Origin: Proales similis
Taxonomy: Eukaryota; Rotifera; Eurotatoria; Ploima; Proalidae
NCBI GenBank assembly: GCA_019059635.1
Contig: JAGVRJ010000002.1
Coordinates: 1,674,001-1,738,000, forward strand
Direction: 5' to 3'
DNA: 64,000 nucleotides
The translations under genes were made by a program, and so were the position numbers. Shown piece after piece: positions 9,680-18,304 of this stretch; the first letter of the stretch is position 1, and each line of letters starts with the position of its first letter. The notes under the pieces are model-generated. The model did not search any database and was not told the origin of the DNA. It worked only from the letters and a program-made list of their open reading frames with translations.

Positions 9680-10072
9680 ATGCCAGCCCAGGAGAAGAAA
9701 CCTCAACCACAAAGGAAAGAGGACACACCGGTTTGCATGCACTGCAAGAAAACAGGCCATAAAGAGGCTTCTTGCTGGATAGCTCATCCGGATCTAAGAC
9801 CGAAGGCAACTGCACCGAACAAAGACAGACAAGCCCCTCAGGGAAAGAAAAAGAAAGAATCAGTGGAATTGAAGGCCCCAAACGAGGTACATAACACCCC
9901 GCCGGACACGGTGAAAGTGAACTACGTGCAAGCGGAGGTAGGAGGAAAAGTGGTGACATGCATGATAGATCCAGGAGCTAGAAGAACAGTCATTCCACAC
10001 GCCCTCGCAAAAGAATTAAAGCTCGAGTTTAAAAACATAAAAACAAGATGTTCACTTGGCGATGGAAGCATA
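9680..10072 (+). pseudogene. Nucleocapsid zinc knuckle and start of protease, element A (interrupted)
   Basis: Begins with ATG 9680. Contains a CCHC knuckle (CMHCKKTGHKEASC, C-x2-C-x4-H-x4-C) near residue 20, then a lysine-rich linker. An aspartic protease start follows, with IDPGARRTVI at about residue 93 in place of the usual DTG/DSG. The frame is cut at 10072 by a Tc1 insertion at a TA dinucleotide; the same frame continues beyond the transposon at 11703. The DPG variant could mean that the protease is impaired. Confidence 0.8.
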
Positions 10073-11700
10073 CAGTGACTACAAAAAGTATTTGGACTGG
10101 CCCTTCAGTCCTTTTTGAGCTTGCATCTTTTCTGATTTTAGGGCTGGTTAATTAATTTGAGGTGGCTATCTGATAGAGAATTTTCTGCTCTATCTAATGG
10201 TATGCAACTTGACTGGGTGAGATTTTTTAATTAGGCGTGAGGAGGGCTCAAACAGAAACGACGCTTATTTCGCACTACAAAAAGTATTTGGATTTTTTAA
10301 TTTTTTTATTTTTTTTTCAATATTTAGTCCAATAGCCTTTATTTTCGATCACCTGAGCGAGTCTTCTTGGCATCGACTCTACAAGCTTGGTGCACTATTG
10401 CTCGGTGATGCTGATCCAAGCCACTTTTATCGCCTCCTCGAACTGCTCTTTGCCTCGAACATCCACCTCTGACAGCTTCCTCTTCAAGGTAGCCCAGAGG
10501 TGCTCAATCGGATTGAGATCCGGACTTTGACTTGGCCATTCAAGGACTTCGATGTTGTTGTCCGAGAACCACTTTTTGGCCTTTTTTGATGTGTGTTTTG
10601 GGTCGTTGTCTTGTTGGAACACCCAATCACCATCAAATAGTCGTCCTGCCGTGCCTCTTACATGCTGACTCAGTATGTGAACATACTGATCAGCATTCAT
10701 ACGACCCTCAACGAAGTGAATCGCACCGACACCCGATGAAGAGAAGCATCCCCAGACCATGAAAGACATCGGATACTTCACCGTTGCCTTAACATGATTG
10801 GGCCTTAAGCTTTCGCCTTGCCTTCTCCAGCACCAGGCTCGGCCATCACTCCCGCCAAGATTCACCTTAGTCTCATCAGACCAGAGAACTGACTTCCAGA
10901 ACTCAATCGGCCTATCAGAGTACTTTTTGGCGAAATCAAGGCGCCTTTTGGCTTGTTTGGGGCTGAGGGCAGGTTTTGCAACCTTCTCATACCCATTCAA
11001 ACCGATCTCCCTCATCCTGTTCCGAACCGTATTCGGGTGGACTTCGGCCAAGTTGAGCCTTCTCAACTCTTTAGCCACGGAATAAGCACTAGACGATTCC
11101 ATGGTGGCCATCATCCGACGAATTTTTCGGTCGGTAACCTCAGAGGTCTTACGCGGTCTTCCGGATCTTGGCTGGCTTGTGACGGTTCCACGCTCCTTGA
11201 ACTTGCTCAAGGTGTAGTAGACTGTGCTTCTTGGCACCGCAAGACTAGCACATATCTGCTGCACCTTCATTCCAAGCCAAGACATCCTCACAATGTCGTT
11301 TCGCTTGGTCTCAGAGAGCTCGCTTGTCTTGGCCATTGTTTAAGCTAAGATTATTAACTTAAGATTTTTTTAAACTTGTCAGGACTCGAACCTGTGCCGT
11401 TTAACTTGCAAATGCCCAATTTCGAAAAAATCGGCTATATATAAGTGAAAATCGATGAATTTAAACGCTTGGTAACAGAATCCAAGTACTTTTTGTAGGG
11501 CAGATTTGGCATAAATTCTGATTTAACCCATTTTACGCCCAAAGCAGCACCCAACCCGACCCACACCGCATACCATTCGAAAGAGCATAAAATTCTCTAT
11601 CTGGCTATAGTTTCAGTTTTTTTATTTGTAGAATCTGAAAAAAAAAGAAAAGGCTCAAAAAGGACTGAAGGGCCAGTCCAAATACTTTTTGTAGTCACTG
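10073..11700 (-). mobile_element. Tc1/mariner transposon inside element A
   Basis: A 1,628-bp DNA transposon. Its terminal inverted repeats are perfect over about 48 bp (both start CAGTGACTACAAAAAGTA) and it is flanked by TA on both sides (10071-10072 and 11701-11702), the hallmark TA target-site duplication. A second copy of the motif ACTACAAAAAGTATTTGGA lies about 200 bp in from the left end (about 10274), and its inverse about 200 bp in from the right end (about 11480-11498). This is the IR/DR arrangement known from Sleeping Beauty-type Tc1 elements. It carries one transposase gene on the minus strand. Confidence 0.95.
10395..11336 (-). CDS. Tc1-family transposase (DD34E), C-terminally truncated
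   Basis: A 313-aa cut-and-paste transposase. The N-terminal paired-like helix-turn-helix (about 10-115) carries the GRPRKTSE hook motif. The DDE catalytic core has VLWSDETKVN, then QQDNDPKHTS, then LNPIEHLW; 34 residues separate the second Asp from the Glu, hence DD34E. A TAG at 10395-10397 ends the frame about 25 codons early: the same frame downstream reads on as a normal Tc1 tail (LVESMPRR...) to a TGA at 10317-10319. The decayed copy at 29.6 kb has GAG at this position, so this looks like a single nonsense substitution. Whether the shortened enzyme works is unknown. Confidence 0.9.
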   Translation of the reverse strand: MAKTSELSETKRNDIVRMSWLGMKVQQICASLAVPRSTVYYTLSKFKERGTVTSQPRSGRPRKTSEVTDRKIRRMMATMESSSAYSVAKELRRLNLAEVHPNTVRNRMREIGLNGYEKVAKPALSPKQAKRRLDFAKKYSDRPIEFWKSVLWSDETKVNLGGSDGRAWCWRRQGESLRPNHVKATVKYPMSFMVWGCFSSSGVGAIHFVEGRMNADQYVHILSQHVRGTAGRLFDGDWVFQQDNDPKHTSKKAKKWFSDNNIEVLEWPSQSPDLNPIEHLWATLKRKLSEVDVRGKEQFEEAIKVAWISITEQ

Positions 11701-11702
11701 TA

Positions 11703-13559
11703 TGTGAAGCGAATCACAGCGCAGAAGTCAAGATAACAGCATTTGGCAGGAGCACATTGCTAGACTGCCTTATTCTAAGAACAAATGAGACCCTACTAGG
11801 AAAAGATTGGCACGAAGCGACAAAAGCGATCGTGGACCATGGAAATAACACGATAAAATTCCCACAGGCGGAATTCGAACTCAACGGCTCTCTTAAGCTC
11901 ATCGAAGAAGACGAGATAAGGAGACTGGATGAAACAGAAATCGACGAGGAGAGTCAAGAAGAAAGCTGGTCGACGACAAGCGTGAAGTCGATAGAATGGG
12001 AAGTCGACCACCTAGATGAAATCACGGGAGAAAAACTCAAACTAATCCTGGAGCAAAATAGGAGAGTGTTTGCAAAGGACATAAATGACCTAAAGGAACC
12101 AAGTAGAGTTCCAAAACAAAATATTGAGTTGACGGACAGCACGCCAATAAGGACGTCACAATACAGACGCTTAATGTTTGAAAACAAAAAGCTAAGAGAA
12201 GAGATTCAAAAGATGAAGGAAGCTGGAATCGTTAGAGATTCGAAAAGCCCCTACGATCTCCCAATTTTTATACAAATCAAACCAAATGGAAGCGCAAGGT
12301 TCATAGAATACCTTAGACAGCTGAATGCAAAAATGCAGCTAGATCCATTTCCACGGCAAAGACCGGACGACATTAGAGACAGAATGGCAAAAAAGAGGTT
12401 CTTTTCTTCACTCGATCTCAAATCAGGGTTCTGGCAAATAGAACTAGACGAGGAATCGATACCATACACGGCATTCTCAACACCAGACGGGCATTACGAA
12501 TTCACGAGGTTGCCCTTTGGACTCAAAAACGCACCAAGCATCTTCAATAGGGTGATGAAATTGGTGCTAGGACACTTAAAGTTCGTGGAGATCTACATAG
12601 ACGACATATTCATTCACTCGGAAATCCTAGCAGAGCACCTGGAACACATAAGGAAAGTTCTAGAAGTTTTAAGCGAGTGGAACCTGAAACTCTCGCCCGA
12701 GAAATGGAAGTGGATAGTGAGCGAGATAAATATACTCGGTTACAAAATTTGTGACGCAGAAATTAAGATGGATAAGAGAAAGATAGAAACGATAAGCGAA
12801 TGCAAGAGACCAAGGAAAATCAAAGACATCCAAAGATTCCTAGGAATTTGTGGCTACTACAGAAAATTCATAAAAGGTTTAGCAGAACTCTCGGCGCCAC
12901 TATATAATTTGGTTAAAAAGGAAACCAAATGGACATGGACAGACGAATGCGAAGAGGCATTCAAAAAACTTAAAGAAGCGCTGACGTCATACCCGATCTT
13001 GAGGGAACCAGATTTCGAAAAGCCGTTCATACTGCACACGGACGCATGCGGATTAGCACTCGGAGCAATTTTGTCGCAAAAAGATGACGAAGGAAGAGAG
13101 TACGTCATAGGATACTATTCCAGACATCTCCAAGACAGGGAAAAGAACTACGGAATAACCGAAAAGGAGTGCTTAGCTATAATAGCGGGCATAAATCACT
13201 TCAGAGTTTACCTCTACGGAACTACATTCACTGTGATAACCGACCACTCAGCACTCAAATGGCTCATGGGCTTGAAGGAACCCACGGGAAGGCTGGCAAG
13301 ATGGAGCTTGGTCCCGCAACAATACGACATGCAGATCGTACACAGAGCAGGGAAAAAGCACGACAACGCAGATTACGTGAGCAGAGCAATGGTGGAAGTG
13401 ATGTTTACGGAAGAACTCGGAGACAAAGAAGAAACAAAGCATTTGGACGTCTGGGAGGACGACAACCTCTTAAACCTGCTGAGGACAGGACGCCACTCAC
13501 CAGGACTCCAAAGGAAACAAATAAATAGGATAAACCAAAAGGCAAAATCATACGCCTGA
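11703..13559 (+). CDS. Protease remainder, reverse transcriptase and RNase H of element A
   Basis: Continuation of pol after the Tc1. After a short protease remainder comes a Ty3/gypsy RT: SARFIEYLRQLN, FFSSLDLKSGFWQIELDE, FTRLPFGLKNAPSIFNRVM, the catalytic YIDDIFIHS, and LGYKICDAEI. The thumb FLGICGYYRKFIKGLAELSAPL follows, then a RNase H with LHTDACGLALGAILSQ, EYVIGYYSR, EKECLAII and ITDHSALKWL. The catalytic YIDD is intact and there are no internal stops over 600 codons. The frame ends at a TGA at 13557-13559 just before the integrase zinc finger. Confidence 0.9.
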   Translation, partial: CEANHSAEVKITAFGRSTLLDCLILRTNETLLGKDWHEATKAIVDHGNNTIKFPQAEFELNGSLKLIEEDEIRRLDETEIDEESQEESWSTTSVKSIEWEVDHLDEITGEKLKLILEQNRRVFAKDINDLKEPSRVPKQNIELTDSTPIRTSQYRRLMFENKKLREEIQKMKEAGIVRDSKSPYDLPIFIQIKPNGSARFIEYLRQLNAKMQLDPFPRQRPDDIRDRMAKKRFFSSLDLKSGFWQIELDEESIPYTAFSTPDGHYEFTRLPFGLKNAPSIFNRVMKLVLGHLKFVEIYIDDIFIHSEILAEHLEHIRKVLEVLSEWNLKLSPEKWKWIVSEINILGYKICDAEIKMDKRKIETISECKRPRKIKDIQRFLGICGYYRKFIKGLAELSAPLYNLVKKETKWTWTDECEEAFKKLKEALTSYPILREPDFEKPFILHTDACGLALGAILSQKDDEGREYVIGYYSRHLQDREKNYGITEKECLAIIAGINHFRVYLYGTTFTVITDHSALKWLMGLKEPTGRLARWSLVPQQYDMQIVHRAGKKHDNADYVSRAMVEVMFTEELGDKEETKHLDVWEDDNLLNLLRTGRHSPGLQRKQINRINQKAKSYA

Positions 13560-13972
13560 GAAAACGGAATGGTTTACCACATCAAAAAGGAGGATCCACA
13601 AGCGAAAAGTGCCGAAGATCGGAGACAGAGCAACGGTAGTAAAGGAGAGCCACGCAATCGGACACATCGGACTAGAAAGACATACGAGAAAGTCAAGGAA
13701 AGATATTGGTGGAAAGGGATGTATATGCAATGCAAGAGGATAATCAATGGATGCCTTGTTTGCCTTAGATTTTCTAAAGCCACCAAGGAAGAACAAGCCG
13801 CTTAAGCTCTTAAGGTCACAGGAATATTTGACAGAATAGGAGTGGATCTCGTCTTCGGACTGCCAACTACAGGAGACGGATATAAGGGATGCTTGTGATA
13901 ACGGAGTACCTCACTTAATACCCGTTCGTACTGTGGATCAAATCCAAGGCAGCCGGCGAGATAGCCTCGTGT
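13560..13972 (+). pseudogene. Integrase zinc finger and core start, element A (frameshifted)
   Basis: The HHCC zinc-binding region is split between frames. KESHAIGHIGLER lies in one frame and YEKVKERYWWKGMYMQCKRIINGCLVC in the next. Stops at 13803 and near 13900 precede the core catalytic block (DRIGVDLVFG). This part of pol cannot be translated as one protein here. Confidence 0.75.
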
Positions 13973-14974
13973 TTGTTCAAATACATATCTCTGTTCGGGC
14001 CACCGAAGGAAATCCTTTCGGACCAAGGCACCGAATTTGTTAACCAAATACTAAACGAAATGAATAAGAAGTTTGGTGTGGTTCACAAGAAAACCTCAGC
14101 ATACCACCCGAGGACAAACGGATTGACGGAAAGATTCAACCAGTCGTTTATCAAGGCCCTGGCGAAACAGACCGAGGGTGAAGGAATTAACTGGATTGAC
14201 TCAATAGACGCCGTTTGCCTTGCGTTTAGGATCAATAAACAATCAACAACACAACACACACCGTACGAACTGATGTTCGGGCGGAAACCAAACGGCCTCG
14301 AAGACTGGAAGATTGAGGAATCACAGGACACCCAAGCACAACTCTGGCAAAGAAGCCAAGAGATAAGAGAGTGGTACGAAGAAACAATTCCGAAAACAAT
14401 AGAGAAAATAGCGGAAACGCAATCGAAGCAAAAGAAACAACAGGAGTCGAGATCCAAGAAAATCTCAGAAGAACTCGCTGTCGGAACGGAGGTCATGATA
14501 AAGGTACCTCAAATGTCGAATAAAATAGGAAATAAACTAAGACTAAAGAACACCGGACCTAACATCATAACACAAGTCACCCCAAAAGGAGCGTTTAAAC
14601 TTAAGAACAAGAAAGGAAAAAAGCTCAAGGGAACCTATCCGAGGGCTAGACTCATCACCATTGAGCACGCCAGCGAGAAGGAAGAGGATGAACTATTCGA
14701 AGTCGAAAAGATTCTCAAACATAGAACGAGAAAAGGAAAGACACAGTATTTCGTGAAATGGAAAGGCTACCCAGAGGGGGATAACTCATGGGCTGACGAG
14801 GAAAACTTCACACATGATCAACGAATACTTCAACTCGATAGACGAGGAAATAATCTCGATCAGACTCGTGAGAGAAGTGAAGGGAGGAAACGCTCACACA
14901 GAACTCACAGCAATACTGCTGATATGGTTACTCGCACCACTGGCAAAAGCATTAACGCTAGAAGGAGAGTTTAA
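13973..14974 (+). CDS. Integrase core and C-terminal chromodomain, element A
   Basis: An open frame of 333 codons. It begins inside the integrase catalytic core (ILSDQGTEFVNQ carries the second catalytic Asp; KKTSAYHPRTNGLTERFNQ carries the catalytic Glu region), then YELMFGRKPNGL and the GPF/Y-like module. A chromodomain follows at about residues 239-280: FEVEKILKHRTRKGKTQYFV then KWKGYPEGDNSWADEENF, with the aromatic cage positions present. Chromodomains in chromovirus integrases are thought to direct insertion to methylated histone H3 chromatin. The last 160 bp overlap the next ORF in a different frame. Confidence 0.85.
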   Translation: MFKYISLFGPPKEILSDQGTEFVNQILNEMNKKFGVVHKKTSAYHPRTNGLTERFNQSFIKALAKQTEGEGINWIDSIDAVCLAFRINKQSTTQHTPYELMFGRKPNGLEDWKIEESQDTQAQLWQRSQEIREWYEETIPKTIEKIAETQSKQKKQQESRSKKISEELAVGTEVMIKVPQMSNKIGNKLRLKNTGPNIITQVTPKGAFKLKNKKGKKLKGTYPRARLITIEHASEKEEDELFEVEKILKHRTRKGKTQYFVKWKGYPEGDNSWADEENFTHDQRILQLDRRGNNLDQTRERSEGRKRSHRTHSNTADMVTRTTGKSINARRRV

Positions 14975-15674
14975 AGCTTGCACAGTAACGAATAAGGTTA
15001 TAAACATCCAGGAAGAGTACTGCAGGAAGATCGTTGGCGATCACAGAGGCTTCGAAACGGACGTGGCACTACTGGAGAGAAGGATGTATGAAGTAGACGG
15101 AACCGCTTACTTTTGTAGGATTTCAGAGATCACCATAACCACCTTCAAACCGTTTTTCGGAAAGTGGGAAAAGTACAGGAACGAAGTGGTCATGGAACCG
15201 ACAGAGGGGGATTGCTGGTCCCTCATAATAACTGGTAGATGCGGAAAAGAGATCATGAAGTGCGACGAGGAGTTCTATAGCTACGAACAAGACCCAAGCG
15301 TCGATTTCGAGCTCTGGACAACCAAAGTCTTCGAAAAATTCAACTGCAGAACTAGGAAGACGTCGGTCAAAGGCAAATACAAGGATAAACCGATCCATTT
15401 CGGAAGAAACGCATACTGCAGAGCGGATAGACTCTTCTGCAAGACAGAAGAAGGGCTGTTCGTTTGGAAAAAGGAAATAATAAAGAACTGCAGCTTCACG
15501 AAAATAGCCGAAAGGAGGATGAAGCAATACAACGACCTGTGGATTGACCAGGACTACCTCATCAGGAGAACCCAGAAGATCAACGCATGCGGCGTCGACG
15601 GATGGAACTTGACGGAAGGGGTCGTGGTGGACAACAAGTCAGAAGCAAAAGTCATGGAGACGCACGTAAATTAA
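14814..15674 (+). CDS. Env-like third ORF of element A
   Basis: A 286-codon frame that overlaps the end of the integrase ORF by 161 bp. It has a hydrophobic, signal-peptide-like stretch at about residues 32-47 (AILLIWLLAPLAKALT), then a cysteine-rich region (at least ten Cys) with possible N-glycosylation sites. This resembles the surface part of an envelope-like protein. Its position after pol also fits env. I recognise no specific viral family, and a class assignment would need a profile search. It ends at 15672-15674. Possible downstream parts of the same gene, including a membrane anchor, lie at 15699-15944 and 16140-16340. Confidence 0.55.
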   Translation: MINEYFNSIDEEIISIRLVREVKGGNAHTELTAILLIWLLAPLAKALTLEGEFKACTVTNKVINIQEEYCRKIVGDHRGFETDVALLERRMYEVDGTAYFCRISEITITTFKPFFGKWEKYRNEVVMEPTEGDCWSLIITGRCGKEIMKCDEEFYSYEQDPSVDFELWTTKVFEKFNCRTRKTSVKGKYKDKPIHFGRNAYCRADRLFCKTEEGLFVWKKEIIKNCSFTKIAERRMKQYNDLWIDQDYLIRRTQKINACGVDGWNLTEGVVVDNKSEAKVMETHVN

Positions 15675-15698
15675 GACTCGGTCAACACACTTACAATA

Positions 15699-16340
15699 AT
15701 GAGCATAGACGCAGCGACATACCACCTGGAAGAAAGAAACAGAAGGAGATGGCAGGTGCTGTCGGAAGAAATGTGCAGATTAGCAGAAACTGTACTGCGC
15801 CTTACTTCTAGCAGCTTTAATGGATTCATAGAAAACATCCTTAAAGACTGGGTAGTTTACTCTGAAGCGGGAGAGATGTTCAAAGCGGAATGCACGGACG
15901 CCAAAGAAGTGACTATCCTGAAGAACTCACTTTGCACGAGATAAGCATTTGTCTCTTTTAAAAGCGGCAAGGCCAACCAAACAGGCTGGCTTACAGACGG
16001 AAATTTTATAACTCAGAAAAGCACACCAAAGAGATGCGACGAAATGAATTTCATAAACATTAAAAATTTTAATTTAAATTTACGCGTCGCATAATTTTAA
16101 AGAACTCAACGACTTTAAACACTCGCTTGCAAACAGATAGAAGACGTGGATGAAGGAGTGAAGGAGACGCTGTCAGAAAAGATAAGAGAACAGCGAGTAG
16201 ACGACGAAGTCCAAAGCATAGCAGACTTCGCATAGGTCGTCGAGTAAATAATAGGATACAGAACGGCGCTCGTTCTTGGAACGGGAATGATTATGATGGC
16301 TCTCTTAGCAATCTTAGTCGCACTTAACCACTTAACCATC
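15699..16340 (+). pseudogene. Downstream env-like remnant with C-terminal membrane segment, element A
   Basis: An 81-codon frame at 15699-15944 (ATYHLEERNRRRWQVLSEEM... with two Cys), then broken frames. At about 16260-16330 a strongly hydrophobic segment, ALVLGTGMIMMALLAILVAL, sits just before a stop, preceded by an acidic helical stretch (16140-16230) containing in-frame stops. A terminal transmembrane anchor at the end of an env-like region is what an envelope gene would have. I infer that the original third ORF ran through here and is now broken by stops and frame changes. Confidence 0.45.
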
Positions 16341-16392
16341 TAAATATTCAAGAATACACTAAAAAAGAAAAAGTGAAAAAATAAAAAAGAAG

Positions 16393-16824
16393 ATGAACAC
16401 GCACGAAAGGAAAATCAACCAGCAGACAATGGAACGGATGATGAATCGACTAGGAGCGAAGCAAGACCGGGTGTGGAAACGACTGGACTACCTAGCCATC
16501 GTTCACCCAAGATCAGTCAACTTCTATCTAGTGGCAATGCTGGAATATATCACTTATGATCAGGATATTATAATGACCGAAGAATTCTTCTACTTCGAAC
16601 CGGACGGCGGAGTCAGAGCCAACGGAGAAACAATTACACCCCCGGAGGCAGGAATCTGGCTCAGCGAAGCCGAAATCAAGGGTAAATATTCCCTTATAGA
16701 CCAGGTCCAAAAGGAACGGACGGACCAGACCGTGACCAAAATAAAGGTCACGGAGGACGGAGAGGTCACCCAGGACGGTGAAAGAGTGGACCGTTGCCGA
16801 TACCTCAGTCGGCCAAAGCCCTAA
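16393..16824 (+). CDS. Accessory ORF (ORF4) of element A, unknown function
   Basis: A 143-codon frame between the env-like region and the 3' LTR. The protein is polar: NQQTMERMMNRLGAKQDR near the start, then LDYLAIVHPRSVNFYLVAML, then an acidic, beta-rich tail with repeated VTEDGEVTQDGERVD. I recognise no domain. Its place just before the purine tract and LTR matches the location of accessory genes in some retroviruses and of extra ORFs in some LTR retrotransposons; a shared function is not implied. It is intact although neighbouring pol and env-like regions are broken. Confidence 0.5.
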   Translation: MNTHERKINQQTMERMMNRLGAKQDRVWKRLDYLAIVHPRSVNFYLVAMLEYITYDQDIIMTEEFFYFEPDGGVRANGETITPPEAGIWLSEAEIKGKYSLIDQVQKERTDQTVTKIKVTEDGEVTQDGERVDRCRYLSRPKP

Positions 16825-16845
16825 GGACCGTGGACGATCCTCAGT

Positions 16846-16859
16846 CGGAGGGGGGGACT
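16846..16859 (+). promoter_or_regulatory. Polypurine tract of element A
   Basis: A GGAGGGGGGGA run immediately upstream of the 3' LTR (TGTCACGG from 16860). This is the expected site for plus-strand priming. Confidence 0.7.
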
Positions 16860-17117
16860 TGTCACGGAGCAAGTCCTACACAGTTAAGTCGTTCTTGTTG
16901 TTTCGCAATTCCCCACCATCCGCACATTATTATTGTTCACCCTCGATCATTTAATGTATCCCAGATAGAGTCGACATTGGGCCTCGCCACAGTGCTCGGC
17001 AAATGTTTTCCCTATGTCCGATTCCCCATCCTAACCATTGCTTTTATTCATTTGATTCAATTATTAAATAATTAAAATCATTGTTAATGTTTTAAATTTA
17101 TTTGGTGGATCATTTTA
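16860..17117 (+). repeat. 3' LTR of element A, truncated (LTR3)
   Basis: The first 258 bp of the LTR match LTR1 and LTR2; similarity stops after CATTTTA at 17117, where a different gypsy relic begins. The lost 3' part means no target-site duplication can be read on this side. Confidence 0.85.
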
Positions 17118-17984
17118 GAGATCCGATTAGAGAGCCCTTGGTATGTTGGAAGTGTCGTACCCCTGGGCAATGCTCGAGAATGCCTTTCTACGTCCGAAAT
17201 CAACGTAGTCAATGAAGACACACCGCAGAAAAGCAATACTGTAAATCAGTTTGTCGACCAGGACCCGAACTCAGATCCGGAACTTCACCGACTTGTTGGA
17301 ACGATACATCTAGATGATCGCAAAATCGGGTGCTTTGTGGACACAGGATCCCCGCTAAGTTTAATGAGTAATTCAACTTGGACCCGATGGCGTCGAAATC
17401 AGATCCTTTCGAGTTTGCGCAATTGGAGCAAGAAAGCCCTTACTCAAGTTAATCACTCAAGCGATGTTCCCCTGGAATCTGAGTCGGCTAGTAACGTTAC
17501 CATAGATACTCCGTTGTCAGACACAAACAAAATGGCATCTCCTATTGAAGCAGAATTTGCCGACGTCGTCGCAGATACTGTGTCCGAATTAAGACAAACG
17601 GATTTGTTAGAACATGAAATAACGTTGGTTGACACCACTCCCATCTGTCAGCCGATTTGAAACATAATGCCAAATATTCAACATCAGGTTAAGGCCCAGA
17701 TAGACAAACTGTCTAATCAAGGATTTATTGTTACTTAAAAATCTCCTTGGAGCTCCACACTGGTAGTGGTGAAAAAGAAAAATGGGGAGTTACAAATCTG
17801 TGTGGATTATAGGCGTTTGAATGCAGTAACGATCAAGGATAGTTATCTAATTCCTACAATCAAAAACATTTTGATGCAGGGAGCCAGATATTTCACGATT
17901 CTAGATCATGCCTCAGGTTACTACCAAGTCCGGGTAAGGCAGTGTGATAGGCACAAAACAGCTTTCCGTTGTAGATTTTATTGA
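17118..17984 (+). pseudogene. Relic of a second gypsy element (D): knuckle, protease and RT start
   Basis: A decayed plus-strand fragment unrelated in detail to element A. A damaged zinc knuckle (CWKCRTPGQC, about 17140-17175) is followed by an aspartic protease start with FVDTGSPLSL near 17335-17360. A linker leads to LEHEITLVDT, and then the RT N-terminus VKKKNGELQICVDYRRLN and FTILDHASGYYQVRV (17766-17984). Frames are broken several times, and the RT is cut at about 17985 before the catalytic DD box. Confidence 0.75.
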
Positions 17985-17988
17985 AATG

Positions 17989-18304
17989 TGTTAAGCTTGA
18001 TCAGGGCTTATTCTTAGTTTAAACTATTTTATTCTCTTTTAAAAGGGGTCTCGCTGAGTTCTATTTTCTAGCTATTTATAATATGAATACTAATGTTTAT
18101 CATTGAATCTAATTCCAACCAGATGTCTGTTTATAATTTGACAGCGTCTCCTCTCTCCCCGTCTTCTAAGTTGTTTCGTCTCGGAACTTTTGTAGCTCTA
18201 CGGAGTCGGAGGGGTATTGTCTCCGTCGGAGAAGGTGTTGCTAGCCCAGAACGAGCGTGAGCCGTTTTGTTCTTCTTAATACATTCGTATTATAACTAAT
18301 AACA
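17989..18304. repeat. Possible solo LTR with TGTTA/TAACA termini
   Basis: A 316-bp segment lying between the truncated gypsy RT and an integrase relic. It begins TGTTAAGC and ends AATAACA, giving 5-bp perfect inverted termini with TG/CA ends. I see no coding content. No flanking target-site duplication is visible, so this remains a suggestion. Confidence 0.3.

Larger units (their letters stand above)
8187..17117 (+). mobile_element. Ty3/gypsy-type LTR element A with chromodomain and env-like ORF
   Basis: A large plus-strand LTR retroelement: LTR2 (8187-8543), PBS, gag, zinc knuckle plus protease, RT, RNase H, integrase with C-terminal chromodomain, an overlapping env-like ORF, a further 143-codon ORF, a purine tract and a truncated 3' LTR (16860-17117). 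A Tc1 transposon (10073-11700) interrupts the protease region. Without it the element is about 7.3 kb. Stops and frame breaks hit the integrase and env-like regions, so it is defective. A partial 5' repeat (LTR1 plus gag) precedes it. Confidence 0.9.
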
